Below, piece after piece: positions 35,385 through 43,694 of a stretch of DNA of 64,000 nucleotides. Origin of the DNA: Pseudomonadota bacterium (GTDB taxonomy: Bacteria > Pseudomonadota > Gammaproteobacteria > Steroidobacterales > Steroidobacteraceae); assembly GCA_023423935.1 (NCBI GenBank), contig JAFAEQ010000039.1:62001-126000 (forward strand), written 5' to 3'. How positions within the stretch are numbered: position 1 is the first letter of the stretch; each line of letters opens with the position of its first letter. The notes beneath the pieces were generated by a model. It ran no database searches, was not told the origin of the DNA, and saw only the letters and a list, made by a program, of their open reading frames with translations. Both the position numbers and the translations under genes were made by a program.

Positions 35385-36728
35385 ATGGCCTATTCGCAGT
35401 TCAAGGGTCGCAAGCCTTTCGAGCGCGCCAGCAAGATTGCGCATTCCGAGATCCTGAACAACCCGGACGTGCAGGCGTTCGTGGAGCAGTGCTCGCTGCC
35501 TTCCGAACCTGAAGGGAATCAGCTCGAGACGCTGCAACGACCGTTACCGGCTTCTGACGAGAAGATCTCATCAGTCATTGCCATCGATGGGGGAATGACG
35601 GAAGCCGCGATCAGAAAAGAGTTCCCCAGCGCTTCGATCACCTTCATGACGTTCGGGCCGCTGATGTTGGATCTGAAGGACTTATCTGCATTGGACGATC
35701 AGCCGTTCATTGGCCCTGAGGACATGGCGAAGCTGAAGAACCTGTCTCGATTCAGCGTATCTGTACCAACGAAGTCGATTCGAGCGAAGGGCGCGACAAC
35801 GTTTTCCGAGGGAGTGAGAAGGACGATTCAGGACTTCCTGTTCGGCAAGAAGAAGGAGTTGGGCGTTGCGCTTCAATGGTTGCTCTTTCGCGGATGGTTG
35901 CCCGAGGCGGACCGCTCGTCGTGGAGCGTCCCGCGCTGCCCAGCAACTCCCGATTGTCCCGGTGGAGAGGTTCCATTCAGTTTCTCGAGCCCAGTCGAGG
36001 TCGAGTGCCTGTACTGCGGGAAGCCGGCATTCCTCTCCGATGCGCTTCGTCTCTACGAACGGATAGATGACGAGCAAGGTGCGGGCGGAATCATGTCCTA
36101 TCTGCTCACCACGTTGGAGCAGCTTGTGGTCGTGCACATCATTCGATCACTCCTCAGCATGCGGCCATCAACGCTGCGAGAAGTTCTACTCATCAAAGAC
36201 GGGCCGCTTGCGTTTTTCGGTATGACGGCTCCGCTGCGCAGACCCATGTTGGAGCTGATGAGCTTTCTATCCGCAAAGGATTCCGGGAAACCATTGTTGT
36301 GCTTGGTCGGGTTGGAGAAGAGCGGCGCTTTCGTTGAGCACGCCATGCTCATCGAGCCAAAGCTGAAGCCAGGTCATTACCTGATGTTTACCAATGAGTA
36401 CATCTATCGCTATGTGCTGCCTGGGGATCCGAATAACCCGCAACCCTATGGCTTCAACACCTATTACGGCTCCAAGCTTGTCTACAAGAGCGCACGCGGC
36501 GATGTCTTCGTCGCGACCGTTCCGTTGATCGACCCAACAGTTCGGGATCGATTTGAGAATCTGCAGAACGCCGCCGAGGTGCTGCGCGTGATCTCCGAGC
36601 TTCGCTGCTCGATGTACGATCAAGCGTTGGTTCCTGTTGTGCTGGCGAACAAACTGGTTTCTCTCGCGGACTTTCCAAGCTCTGAAATCCTGGCGAAGTT
36701 CGTGCGCAGCAAGCTCGGTTCGACCTAG
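35385..36728 (+). CDS. nurA: NurA-type nuclease with an inserted four-Cys zinc-ribbon-like segment
   Basis: 447 residues from the ATG at 35385; the HerA stop overlaps nearly (1 bp gap). NurA signature: VIAIDGGMTE (Asp68) and VLLIKDGPLAFFG (Asp272) are the RNase H-like metal residues; the later AFVEHAMLIEPKL fits the C-terminal core. Between them, around residues 185-211, Cys185, Cys191, Cys208 and Cys211 (RCPATPDCPGG, VECLYCGKP) form a likely zinc ribbon not seen in archaeal NurA as I know it. The nuclease acts with HerA on DNA ends. Confidence 0.9.
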   Translation: MAYSQFKGRKPFERASKIAHSEILNNPDVQAFVEQCSLPSEPEGNQLETLQRPLPASDEKISSVIAIDGGMTEAAIRKEFPSASITFMTFGPLMLDLKDLSALDDQPFIGPEDMAKLKNLSRFSVSVPTKSIRAKGATTFSEGVRRTIQDFLFGKKKELGVALQWLLFRGWLPEADRSSWSVPRCPATPDCPGGEVPFSFSSPVEVECLYCGKPAFLSDALRLYERIDDEQGAGGIMSYLLTTLEQLVVVHIIRSLLSMRPSTLREVLLIKDGPLAFFGMTAPLRRPMLELMSFLSAKDSGKPLLCLVGLEKSGAFVEHAMLIEPKLKPGHYLMFTNEYIYRYVLPGDPNNPQPYGFNTYYGSKLVYKSARGDVFVATVPLIDPTVRDRFENLQNAAEVLRVISELRCSMYDQALVPVVLANKLVSLADFPSSEILAKFVRSKLGST

Positions 36729-36820
36729 ATCTGGGTGATTATCGCCCGAGCCAACGGTCCGAGAACACGGACTACGTTCTTTCATCATCAGCCAGCCGCG
36801 GATCGAAGAGCAGCTTACAC

Positions 36821-38650
36821 ATGCATATAGAAGAGCTCCGAATACGCAACTTCAGATCTATCGATGATCTGCGACTTCCGCTAGATCGCTTCACGACCTT
36901 TTGCGGCCCCAACAGTTGCGGAAAGTCCAATGTTTTCCGCGCTATTCAGCTCGCGTTTGAATCTGATGTCGGCGTAAAAGATGCTCAGCGGAATCTTCCG
37001 ACGTCGAAGCTCGTCCAAGGCGGTCCTCTTCTCTCAATCTGGGTTGATTGCCATTTCCGCGACGTCCCGTCCGCAGTGCAGGGTATTGCCGGGGCTTCTT
37101 CGTCGAATGTGCATTACTCGTTCCGTCTCACACGAGGCGGGACGCTCACGCGGAAGCTTGGGCAGAATACTCTCACTGCCGATGAATTTGAGCAGCTTCG
37201 CTCAGCCTTCCTGCCGGTTTATGTGCCACCGATACGCGATTTGAATGGCGACGGACTAGAGCCTTTCAAACGGCTCATAAAGACAGCGCTGCAGAGGGCG
37301 CGCGGGCCCGGGAACATAAGAACCGTGACGGAAAGAGCAAAAGACCTGCTTGAGCGGAAGGCTGAATCGCTTCTCGAAGAGCAAACTGCTCTTGTTCAAC
37401 GACTCCTTGGTGCGACCCGGTTGAGTCTAGATACAACTGCCTTGGACATCGAAGCTCTGTACGAGCATATTGGATTGCGCATCCAGCTTGCCGACGCGGA
37501 TCACCCGCTGAGTGCATTTGGAACCGGCCACCAAAGTGCCGTCATCATGCACCTCTACAAGCAGCTTGGTCGTGAAATGGCTGGTGAGGTCTTGTACCTC
37601 TTTGAGGAGCCTGACAACCATCTTCATCCGTCAACCATCCGTTCCATTTGCGATGATCTTCAAGGCATCGCGGGGGCCGCTCAGGTGCTCATCAGCACGC
37701 ATTCGCCGATTTTCATCGCTCACGCCCATCCAAAGTCGCTGAGGCCGCTCACGGTTAGGGCCGACGGCACAACCGGGGTGCGCAAGGTCAAGCTGTACGA
37801 ACGGTTCACTGAGAAGCAGGTGCGCATGCACCTCGAATCGTTCAGTCTTAAGCTGGCGGAGCCTTTACTGGCTCGCCGGGTGATCGTTGTAGAAGGCCCC
37901 ACGGACAAGATTGTGTTGGCGGCCTTGTTCGAGAAGCGAAAGGGGCGAACGATTGATCAAACCGACTCGATCATCATCCCTGCAGGAAGCAAGGACCGAG
38001 CGGTTCTGCTCTGTGAGATCCTAAGTTGCATGAGCGTGGAATGGCGCTGCTTGCTTGATCGAGATGCTGCCTATTCCTCGGAGGTTCCATACACGAGAGA
38101 CGGTCTATCGACTCAGGATCGGGCGGCGGCTGTGCAAGCCGCAGACATATTGCTGTCTATCCTGGACTCATCCAAGAGAAGAGGGCGGAACGCATCAAAC
38201 TCTCTGAATGCGATGCGCACTGAACTGACGTCGCAGCGGCCCGTGCCGCAGGTGCTCGAAGGTTCGCCATTGCGCACTCTGATCTCCAGGACTGCTACGC
38301 TCACACAGCAGGAACAAGCCGCGTTGCGAAGCGCGCTCTCGAACAATCGGAGGCGACAGTCCAGAGAACTTCTCGAGAAGGCTGGCGTGTTCGTTTGGTC
38401 TACTACCATGGAAGGAGCACTGCTCCACAGTGGTGCCGCCCGCGACTGCGTAGAGCGCGAGTTGTTGCGAGTCGGGGAGCTTGCAGCCGGACTTGCAGAG
38501 AACCAAAACCGAGAGGCGACCCTGAACAACAAGCTTCATGGGCTCGGGCACAGGCCCGAGGTACTCGCGGGCATCGTGTTGGCATTGGAGCAGGAAGGGC
38601 ATTTCGCGTATAGCGATATGAATCAATGCTTTCGATTTCTCTTTGAATAA
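36821..38650 (+). CDS. OLD-family ATPase with C-terminal TOPRIM nuclease domain
   Basis: 609 residues. N-terminal ABC/SMC-type ATPase: Walker A GPNSCGKS (29-36) after LRIRNFRSIDDL, signature-like FGTGHQSA (233-240), Walker B VLYLFEEPDNHL (257-268) and ISTHSP (291-296). The TOPRIM domain starts at VIVVEGPTDK (Glu358) and carries the Asp pair in LLDRDAAY (413-415). OLD proteins, including GajA of Gabija and the PARIS ATPase, are defence nucleases. It lies 92 bp downstream of nurA on the same strand, so it could be the last gene of the cassette or an independent unit. The C-terminal 180 residues are not recognised. Confidence 0.9.
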   Translation: MHIEELRIRNFRSIDDLRLPLDRFTTFCGPNSCGKSNVFRAIQLAFESDVGVKDAQRNLPTSKLVQGGPLLSIWVDCHFRDVPSAVQGIAGASSSNVHYSFRLTRGGTLTRKLGQNTLTADEFEQLRSAFLPVYVPPIRDLNGDGLEPFKRLIKTALQRARGPGNIRTVTERAKDLLERKAESLLEEQTALVQRLLGATRLSLDTTALDIEALYEHIGLRIQLADADHPLSAFGTGHQSAVIMHLYKQLGREMAGEVLYLFEEPDNHLHPSTIRSICDDLQGIAGAAQVLISTHSPIFIAHAHPKSLRPLTVRADGTTGVRKVKLYERFTEKQVRMHLESFSLKLAEPLLARRVIVVEGPTDKIVLAALFEKRKGRTIDQTDSIIIPAGSKDRAVLLCEILSCMSVEWRCLLDRDAAYSSEVPYTRDGLSTQDRAAAVQAADILLSILDSSKRRGRNASNSLNAMRTELTSQRPVPQVLEGSPLRTLISRTATLTQQEQAALRSALSNNRRRQSRELLEKAGVFVWSTTMEGALLHSGAARDCVERELLRVGELAAGLAENQNREATLNNKLHGLGHRPEVLAGIVLALEQEGHFAYSDMNQCFRFLFE

Positions 38651-38692
38651 GAACTCCACGAGGACACGGTGAGCGTGAGTGAGAACCCTTCC

Positions 38693-39188
38693 GTGTCAGG
38701 TTTGCAAGATTGCAAGATGTCATTTTGAAGCGGCATCGGCATATCGCTCCATTGCTCGGGACAGGGCAGATGCACTTCTATTGAGGTGCCGCGCAACTTC
38801 ACTAAGGGTTGCGATTTTCGATCTGCTCTTCGATCGCACGGGTGGCGATGAGCGCACGGGCCTGAGTCAGCTTGCGATGTTGGTTGCTGGAGCGTAGCTG
38901 CGCGTCGGTTAGGTTGTGTGTTGCGCAGATCTCCGCGATGACATCCTCCAGCGTTCTCTTCGGAAGTCGCTAGAGCGGGGGGATCGAAAGCTTGTTCAAG
39001 AACGAATCGTCGCCGAGCACGCGCCGCTCGAGTGGATGCGCATCCAATGTCTCGAGTTCCGCGCCGATGCGCTCCTCGACAAAGCCTTGTACAGCGAGCG
39101 CGCACGATCCTCTTCGTGAGCGGCGCGATAACGAAGTCGCTCAATTGATAGTCATCCAGCGAATTTTGCAGTCTTGCAAACCTGACAC
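38693..39188 (-). pseudogene. C-terminal half of a REP-associated tyrosine transposase (RAYT), bounded by 23-bp inverted repeats
   Basis: Three minus-strand frames together spell a RAYT tail: LDDYQLSDFVIAPL, then FVEERIGAELETLDAHPLER, RLPKRTLEDVIAEICATHNL, QHRKLTQARALIAT and LSEVARHLNRSASALSRAME. At least two frame changes and one stop (after SIPPL) break it. The remnant is bounded by GTGTCAGGTTTGCAAGA-type arms at 38693-38715 and 39166-39188, complementary over 23 bp with one mismatch. RAYTs move or maintain REP palindromes. A dead gene. Confidence 0.7.
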
Positions 39189-39313
39189 CTAGGGGTGTTC
39201 CATCGCTTCTTACAGCGGTCGCTGCTCAATTAAGGGACTGCCTGAAAAGCGTCTGCTTGATGCAGCGCATATCATCGCTGACATGCATGAGATGCTTGCC
39301 CAGCCTGTCATTC

Positions 39314-39544
39314 CGAACGGACGGGCTGCCGCTTTCAAAGATTCATCACGCCCCGTTCGATGCGCATCTGCTCGGCATCGATCCTGACTTCGGGGACGAC
39401 GGCCCGATGCTTGAGCTGCTGAAGACGATGCGCGGTGGCAAACGGCGCTTGCCCGAGCGGGAGAACGATCTGCCAGATCGTGATCGGTTGGCCATGCGAT
39501 TCGATGTGTTCAGAGGATTCGATGTGTTCAGAGGATACGAGTAG
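39314..39544 (+). pseudogene. C-terminal remnant of an HNH endonuclease
   Basis: The frame reads GLPLSKIHHAPFDAHLLGID, then DGPMLELLKTM and LPERENDLPDRDRLAMRFDV, which matches the tail of HNH nucleases of the type NGL-LC-LHH-AFD-H-GI. Upstream of this there is no coding sequence, the usual Cys is Ser, and some 20 residues before DGPML are missing. At the end, a 15-base unit is duplicated so that FDVFRG occurs twice. Non-functional remnant. Confidence 0.55.
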
Positions 39545-39674
39545 CGTGCGACGGATCGCGCTGGCGCGGCTTAGCGCGCTTGCCGTCGACAAATTGCCAC
39601 CGTGCGCCTATCTTTGGACGAACCAGCGCCGCCTGCAGGCGCAAAGCGGAAGATTGCCGTAGGGGAGCGTCGAG

Positions 39675-39965
39675 ATGCTTCTGGACACATTGAAGGCGCA
39701 GCGTCATGCCATCCTCGCGCTCGGCCGGCAGTACGGCGCCAGGCACGTGCGCGTGTTTGGCTCCGTCGCTTGCGGTGAGGATCGGCCCGACAGCGATATC
39801 GATTTTCTAGTCGACTTTCCCCGTGGTTACGACTTGTTCGAGCAGCGCCTGCCACTGATGGATGATTTAGCTGATCTGCTCGGTCGCCGGGTCGAGGTCG
39901 TGCCCGAGCATGAGCTCAGTCCCCACATTCGGACGCGAGTTCTTCGAGAGGCGATCGATTTATGA
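39675..39965 (+). CDS. mntA: MntA-type minimal nucleotidyltransferase antitoxin
   Basis: 96 residues with a good ribosome site (AGGGGAG). The motif GSVACGEDRPDSDIDF gives GSX10DXD: Gly29-Ser30, then Asp41 and Asp43. Members of this family neutralise the HepT partner by adding AMP residues to a Tyr in its active motif. The stop overlaps the hepT start as ATGA. Complete, no disruptions. Confidence 0.9.
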   Translation: MLLDTLKAQRHAILALGRQYGARHVRVFGSVACGEDRPDSDIDFLVDFPRGYDLFEQRLPLMDDLADLLGRRVEVVPEHELSPHIRTRVLREAIDL

Positions 39966-40315
39966 CTAAGCCCTGGCAGCCGTACGCACGCCTTGTACTT
40001 GATGCGATCGAGAAGATTCGCCGAATCGAAGCACGAGGCGACATCACGAATGACGACATTCTGTACGACGCCACTTTGCGCAACCTGCAGACGCTCTCTG
40101 AGGCGACTCAACTTCTTCCGCAAGCGCTGAAGGATCGATATCCCCACATCCCATGGAGGCAGATCAGCGGGTTCCGCAACATCCTCGTGCATAACTACCT
40201 CGGCAATATCGACCCGCTGACCGTCGCTTCCGTCATCGGGCAACACTTGCAGCCACTGCAATTGTCCGTCGAGGATATGCTCAAGACTGAACGGGACGAG
40301 CACGATGTCAAGTGA
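39962..40315 (+). CDS. hepT: HepT-type HEPN ribonuclease toxin (DUF86)
   Basis: 117 residues. The DUF86/HepT signature lies at RNILVHNY (72-79): Arg72-X4-His77-X-Tyr79, where the Arg and His are the RNase residues and Tyr is the AMP acceptor for MntA. The preceding ILYDATLRNLQTLSEATQLL and TVASVIGQHLQPLQ are typical. With mntA, it forms an abortive or addiction module. It stands between transposase remnants, consistent with lateral transfer. Confidence 0.9.
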   Translation: MTKPWQPYARLVLDAIEKIRRIEARGDITNDDILYDATLRNLQTLSEATQLLPQALKDRYPHIPWRQISGFRNILVHNYLGNIDPLTVASVIGQHLQPLQLSVEDMLKTERDEHDVK

Positions 40316-40439
40316 GAGCCCCGAGCGGCAACTCACTGGCGGCAAGCCCTTGGGACATCCATCGAGTTTCTGGGTCAAGGCGGAGTTAGTCGCTGACCCT
40401 TTCACGCGGTGACAGTCATGCTTGATGCATGACACCTAC

Positions 40440-40530
40440 GCGCGTAAGTCACTCGCGCGCAAGTCACTCATCTCACTCCAGACACGCCGTACTATCACGT
40501 GGTCGCGCGATGCGTCGGCGGTTTGCAGCT
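40440..40530 (+). pseudogene. N-terminal fragment of a Y1-type (IS200-like) transposase
   Basis: In one frame the bases encode ARKSLISL and, after a one-base shift, DTPYYHVVARCV, the start of Y1/REP transposases (SLEDTPYYHCVSRCVRRAF in intact relatives). It ends abruptly after about 30 codons. A different transposase subfamily from the RAYT heads nearby. Confidence 0.5.
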
Positions 40531-40565
40531 TGGCGTCTTCGCTGCGCCCGGTTGTCGGCAGCGCC

Positions 40566-40770
40566 AGGGGTACCGACACATCCGCAGGATCTGGAGAATA
40601 CGGACCACCGCATCGTCGGCTTCCTGTGGTCGCGCAGCGGGAAGCCCTTTCCGTACACCATGCGCCGGGACGACGAAACGATCACGTGCATGGACGCTAC
40701 GCCTTGGCCGTCGACGACGGCAATGCCTATCTCGAGGCTGGTTTGGCGGGTTTGGGCCTGCTCTGCGGAC
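40566..40770 (+). pseudogene. C-terminal fragment of a LysR-family regulator
   Basis: One frame reads GVPTHPQDLENTDHRIVGFL and WSRSGKPFPYTMRRDDE, then another frame continues with HGRYALAVDDGNAYLEAGLA and GLGLLC. Both are typical of the effector-binding domain of LysR proteins. A frameshift lies near 40690. Neither the DNA-binding domain nor the natural end is present, so it is a remnant, cut on the right by a RAYT tail. Confidence 0.55.
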
Positions 40771-40775
40771 CCTTC

Positions 40776-40990
40776 CGTGTCAGTTTGCAAGATGTCATTT
40801 TGAAGCGGCATCGGCATATCGCTCCATTGCCCTCTCGGTGCCCGGGCCGGAAAACCGGGAAAACTCCACGAACGCATCCGAACAGCTGCGCTGATGTAAG
40901 CAGCTACTGCATACGCTTCGCTTCCCGTGTCATCACTCCGGAACGCGTATGCCTCGAGTTCTTCGTCTTCACGTACATCAATCGACCTCC
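40776..40990 (+). mobile_element. RAYT 3' tail, REP palindrome and RAYT 5' head (copy R1)
   Basis: 40776-40830 repeats the RAYT end also found at 38.7 kb. A REP-like CCCGGGCCGGAAAACCGGG sits at about 40840. A shared leader follows (ACTCCACGAACGCATCCGAA), then an ATG at about 40949 reading MPRVLRLHV, the RAYT N-terminus. After nine or ten codons it runs into unrelated DNA. So only a leader and head survive. Confidence 0.6.
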
Positions 40991-41244
40991 CCAACTGATG
41001 TCTGTCCTACGCTCGAGGCGATTGACTCTTCGCGTGTGTGGCTACCCGCGAGGCGCTTCATCGGGAATCCGATGTTCTCGGCCTGGTCGTCTGGGTCGAC
41101 GATCAGCGCACGGTCAGATGTGCTTGCCGGCTTGATCTTCTAATCTGATGCGTGCTAGTCAATAAATCTCCTAGAAATCGCCAAGTACAAGAAAATGTGG
41201 CGCTGGTATGTTTCTCCCGTAGCAGACGAGCGGGAGAGCAATCA

Positions 41245-41982
41245 ATGTTTCCAAAGCATGGTCCGATTAGTTGTCGAGCATGTTGGCCGGCGAACAGCTT
41301 TGATAGGGTAATCACAACCAGCGATGAACGGTTTCGCGTAGTGAACGATCCGGGTTCATGGGGTGCGGAGAATCCAGAGGTTCTAGTCCTGGGCATTTCG
41401 AAGGGATTCACGCAGGCGAATGAATTCGCCAGCGGTGATTTCGACGCTGTGCCATTCAAGAATTGCCGAGGGCGACTGGGGCTAATTCTCTCTGCTGCGG
41501 GCCTGACTGATGCAGGTGCATCGATCGACCGGATGATGTCGAGTCATGAGGAGAGATTTGCGTGGGGATCACTTGTGAGGTGCAGCCTCTCAGGACGACG
41601 TTCCAAAAGCGATGACTTCGGCGCAGGGACACCTGATGTCCTTCCGGCATTCAAGCATCCCGAGGCGCGCGAATTTCTGCGTGGTTGTATGAGGCGCTTC
41701 TTAGCTCGTCTGCCGGATCGTACTCGAACGGTAGTTCTACTGGGGAATGCGGAGCAATACATTGCCACCGTCGCAGATGAGCTCCGTGAGTTGTACCAGG
41801 CCAGATATGAACGAGTGAATGAGGTTGCACATCGGACCGGCCACGTCGTTTGGGTGCATGTAGCTCACCCTTCTCCTGGAAATGGCCACTTCAATAGCTT
41901 TATCAATGCAAGCAACGAATCGCCGCAAGGCCGCAAAAGGGAGCTTGCGAAGGTGGCAGTTTCATTCGGTAGCGTGCCCTGA
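41245..41982 (+). CDS. Uracil-DNA-glycosylase-like protein of unknown function
   Basis: 245 residues from the ATG at 41245 (GGGAGAG upstream); extension to 41152 is not convincing. Segments NPEVLVLGISKGFTQANEF, FAWGSLVRCSLS, RTVVLLGNAEQYIATVADEL and WVHVAHPSPGNGHFNSFI give a Rossmann-like order with a terminal HPSP motif, which recalls the UDG superfamily; I am not certain of family. A CRAC pair near the N-terminus could bind metal. A frameshifted gene follows 31 bp later. Located at the end of the defence island between two RAYT heads. Confidence 0.75.
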   Translation: MFPKHGPISCRACWPANSFDRVITTSDERFRVVNDPGSWGAENPEVLVLGISKGFTQANEFASGDFDAVPFKNCRGRLGLILSAAGLTDAGASIDRMMSSHEERFAWGSLVRCSLSGRRSKSDDFGAGTPDVLPAFKHPEAREFLRGCMRRFLARLPDRTRTVVLLGNAEQYIATVADELRELYQARYERVNEVAHRTGHVVWVHVAHPSPGNGHFNSFINASNESPQGRKRELAKVAVSFGSVP

Positions 41983-42013
41983 AGAACTGTCGACGTTTCT
42001 GTGGGAGGTAATC

Positions 42014-42476
42014 ATGGACCTGTTTTACTACTGGAAAGATATTGCTTCAGATCTGAAGTCCGGACGGATCGGATGGTTTCAATCTAATCGTGAGAAGCTC
42101 GGAAAGCTTGCGGCTGAGAAGCCCGAGTTCATATGGGCGTTCAAAACTCCTCAGGGTCAGAAAGGCAAGTTGCGCGTAGCGGCGCGACTGGCGTGGTGTC
42201 GCGAGCCTGTGAAAGGCATCGGGAGGCCCCCCCAGTGCTCGATCAGTGATCTACTACGACCCGGCTTCTGTCGATTCGGTTCTTTTCGACGAACACGAAA
42301 CTGAATCTTGCATTGAGCAGATCACTTCGATCATGAGGAGTAGTAGGGAAGTATCGCCAGGCTTCGGGAGCAATTTTCAAGGCGATGCCGGAGTTCATCG
42401 GATCCTTTCGGATATCTCCCGGGAGTTGCAACAAGCGACGAGAAAGCTGGCACCGCTTCGGCTTCAGTTCCCATAG
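42014..42476 (+). pseudogene. Hypothetical gene interrupted by a frameshift in a run of seven C
   Basis: The ATG at 42014 has GGGAGG upstream. The first frame encodes MDLFYYWKDIASDLKSGR, WFQSNREKLGKLAAEKPEF and GKLRVAARLAWCREPVKG, then reaches a run of seven C at about 42227-42233. The continuation VIYYDPASVDSVLFDEHETE and GVHRILSDISRELQQATRKL is in another frame; removing one C joins the two into about 153 residues. It may be inactivated, phase-variable or a sequencing error. No family recognised. It probably belongs with the UDG-like gene just upstream. Confidence 0.6.
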
Positions 42477-42518
42477 AGCTCGCAATCATCTACCTGAGGG
42501 TGCGTCAATCTGGCCAAC

Positions 42519-42705
42519 GGTGCCAGGGCTGGCAAGCCGGGAAACCTCCACGAACGCATCCGAACAGCTGCACTGATGTAAGCAGCTACTGCATACGCTT
42601 CGCTTCCTGTGTCATCACTCAGGACCGCGCGTACTCCTCGAACTCTTCGTCTTCACGTGCCCGGTACGACGTATCACGTGACGTTGCGTGATCACAAACA
42701 TTCCA
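42519..42705 (+). mobile_element. REP palindrome plus RAYT 5' head (copy R2)
   Basis: CCAGGGCTGGCAAGCCGGG at about 42526 is REP-like. The same leader as R1 follows (GTAAGCAGCTACTGCATACG). The RAYT reading LRLHVPGTTYHVTLRDH continues about 20 codons farther than R1, but its ATG is changed to ACT and the frame is lost near 42705. Confidence 0.6.
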
Positions 42706-42730
42706 CGAGCTGCCGCGCGACTCGAAGAGC

Positions 42731-43564
42731 TCAGGAAACATCTGCCTGTGCATTTCGCCACTCGCGCGGCGACTTGCCACTTTGTGCCTTGAATGCGCGC
42801 GACAGAGCGGCCTCGCTGCCGTAGCCCACGTCCATCGCGATGTGCTTCAGGCTCTTTCCCTGCAGCAGCGCCTTCTGCGCGAGCCCGACGCGCCATTGTT
42901 GAAGGTAGGCAGCGGGCGTCACGCCGACGGTGTCGCGAAATCCGCTGGCGAATGAGCTGCGGCTCATGCCGCTCACCCGCGCGAGATCTTCGAGCGACCA
43001 TTCCTTCTGCGGATGTTCGTGCATGGAGATGATCGCGAGCCGCAGTTGCCGGTGGGCGAGGCCGGCGAGCATGCCGGCGCGCACGCCGTGGCTTTCCATC
43101 AACTGGCGCAGCACCTGAATCAGTACGACTTCGAACAAGCGGTCGAGCATGGCCTGACGGCCGCAGTTCTGTCCGAAGGCTTCGGCGAACAGCAGTTCGA
43201 GCACCGCCTCGCTGCCTTCGAGCTTCGACAGCGGCAAACAGATGAACGACGGCAGCGCGGCTGCGATCGGGTTCGCGCTGCCGCTTTCGAAGCTGAGATT
43301 CGCACAAACGAAATCCGCGCCGCGCTCGGCGTCGGTGAGGAAGCGTCGCGCCATCGGCCGGGGATACAACAGCAGGCTGGGCTCGCGGATGCGCGCGGCG
43401 ATCTTCGTCCCATGGCGGACATCGACATCACCGGAGCGCACCAGATGCAACTGCCCGTATTCACCGCTGCCGTCGATCGTCGTCACGCCACACAACGCGC
43501 CCACCTGGAAAGTGCGTGCGCTCAGTGAAAAGTGGCTGAGCAGCGCCTGCAGGCGGTCGGACAT
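42731..43564 (-). CDS. AraC-family regulator with cupin_6 sensor domain
   Basis: 277 residues from the ATG at 43564 (MSDRLQALLSHFSLSARTF). Residues 1-165 form the cupin_6 sensor domain (HLVRSGDVDVRH, EPSLLLYPRPMARRF, ANLSFESGSANPIAAALPSF). The C-terminal 100 residues hold two HTH motifs (WSLEDLARVSGMSRSSFASG and HIAMDVGYGSEAALSRAFK) with the AraC ending GKSPREWR. This group usually controls a divergent oxidoreductase or hydrolase; here the alpha/beta hydrolase starts 130 bp away in the opposite direction. Confidence 0.92.
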   Translation of the reverse strand: MSDRLQALLSHFSLSARTFQVGALCGVTTIDGSGEYGQLHLVRSGDVDVRHGTKIAARIREPSLLLYPRPMARRFLTDAERGADFVCANLSFESGSANPIAAALPSFICLPLSKLEGSEAVLELLFAEAFGQNCGRQAMLDRLFEVVLIQVLRQLMESHGVRAGMLAGLAHRQLRLAIISMHEHPQKEWSLEDLARVSGMSRSSFASGFRDTVGVTPAAYLQQWRVGLAQKALLQGKSLKHIAMDVGYGSEAALSRAFKAQSGKSPREWRNAQADVS

Positions 43565-43694
43565 GCGGTTGTACTCCGAATCAAGTTTGATGGACGGAAT
43601 GTAGCAAATGGTCTCGATCGACGCGGCATAGTTCATTCCACGCAAGCGGCGCGGTCGAGGCGCCGGCGGCAAGACCAAAACACACGAGGAGATC
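43565..43694. promoter_or_regulatory. Divergent promoter region between araC-type regulator and hydrolase
   Basis: 130 bases between the two divergent starts. The hydrolase start is preceded by GAGGAGATC (ribosome site). No operator repeat could be assigned with confidence. Confidence 0.45.

Noticed and set aside
38623..39144. 173-residue minus-strand reading in the RAYT remnant
   Set aside because: Only parts of it match; the recognisable RAYT text switches frame and is broken by a stop.
40422..41135. 237-residue reading over the transposase and LysR remnants
   Set aside because: It mixes frames of several different fragments; the real homology is split among frames.
23480..42476. Integrative element borders (att sites, tRNA, integrase) around the defence island
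   Set aside because: I found no integrase, tRNA or clear flanking direct repeat by eye, so no mobile island is claimed.
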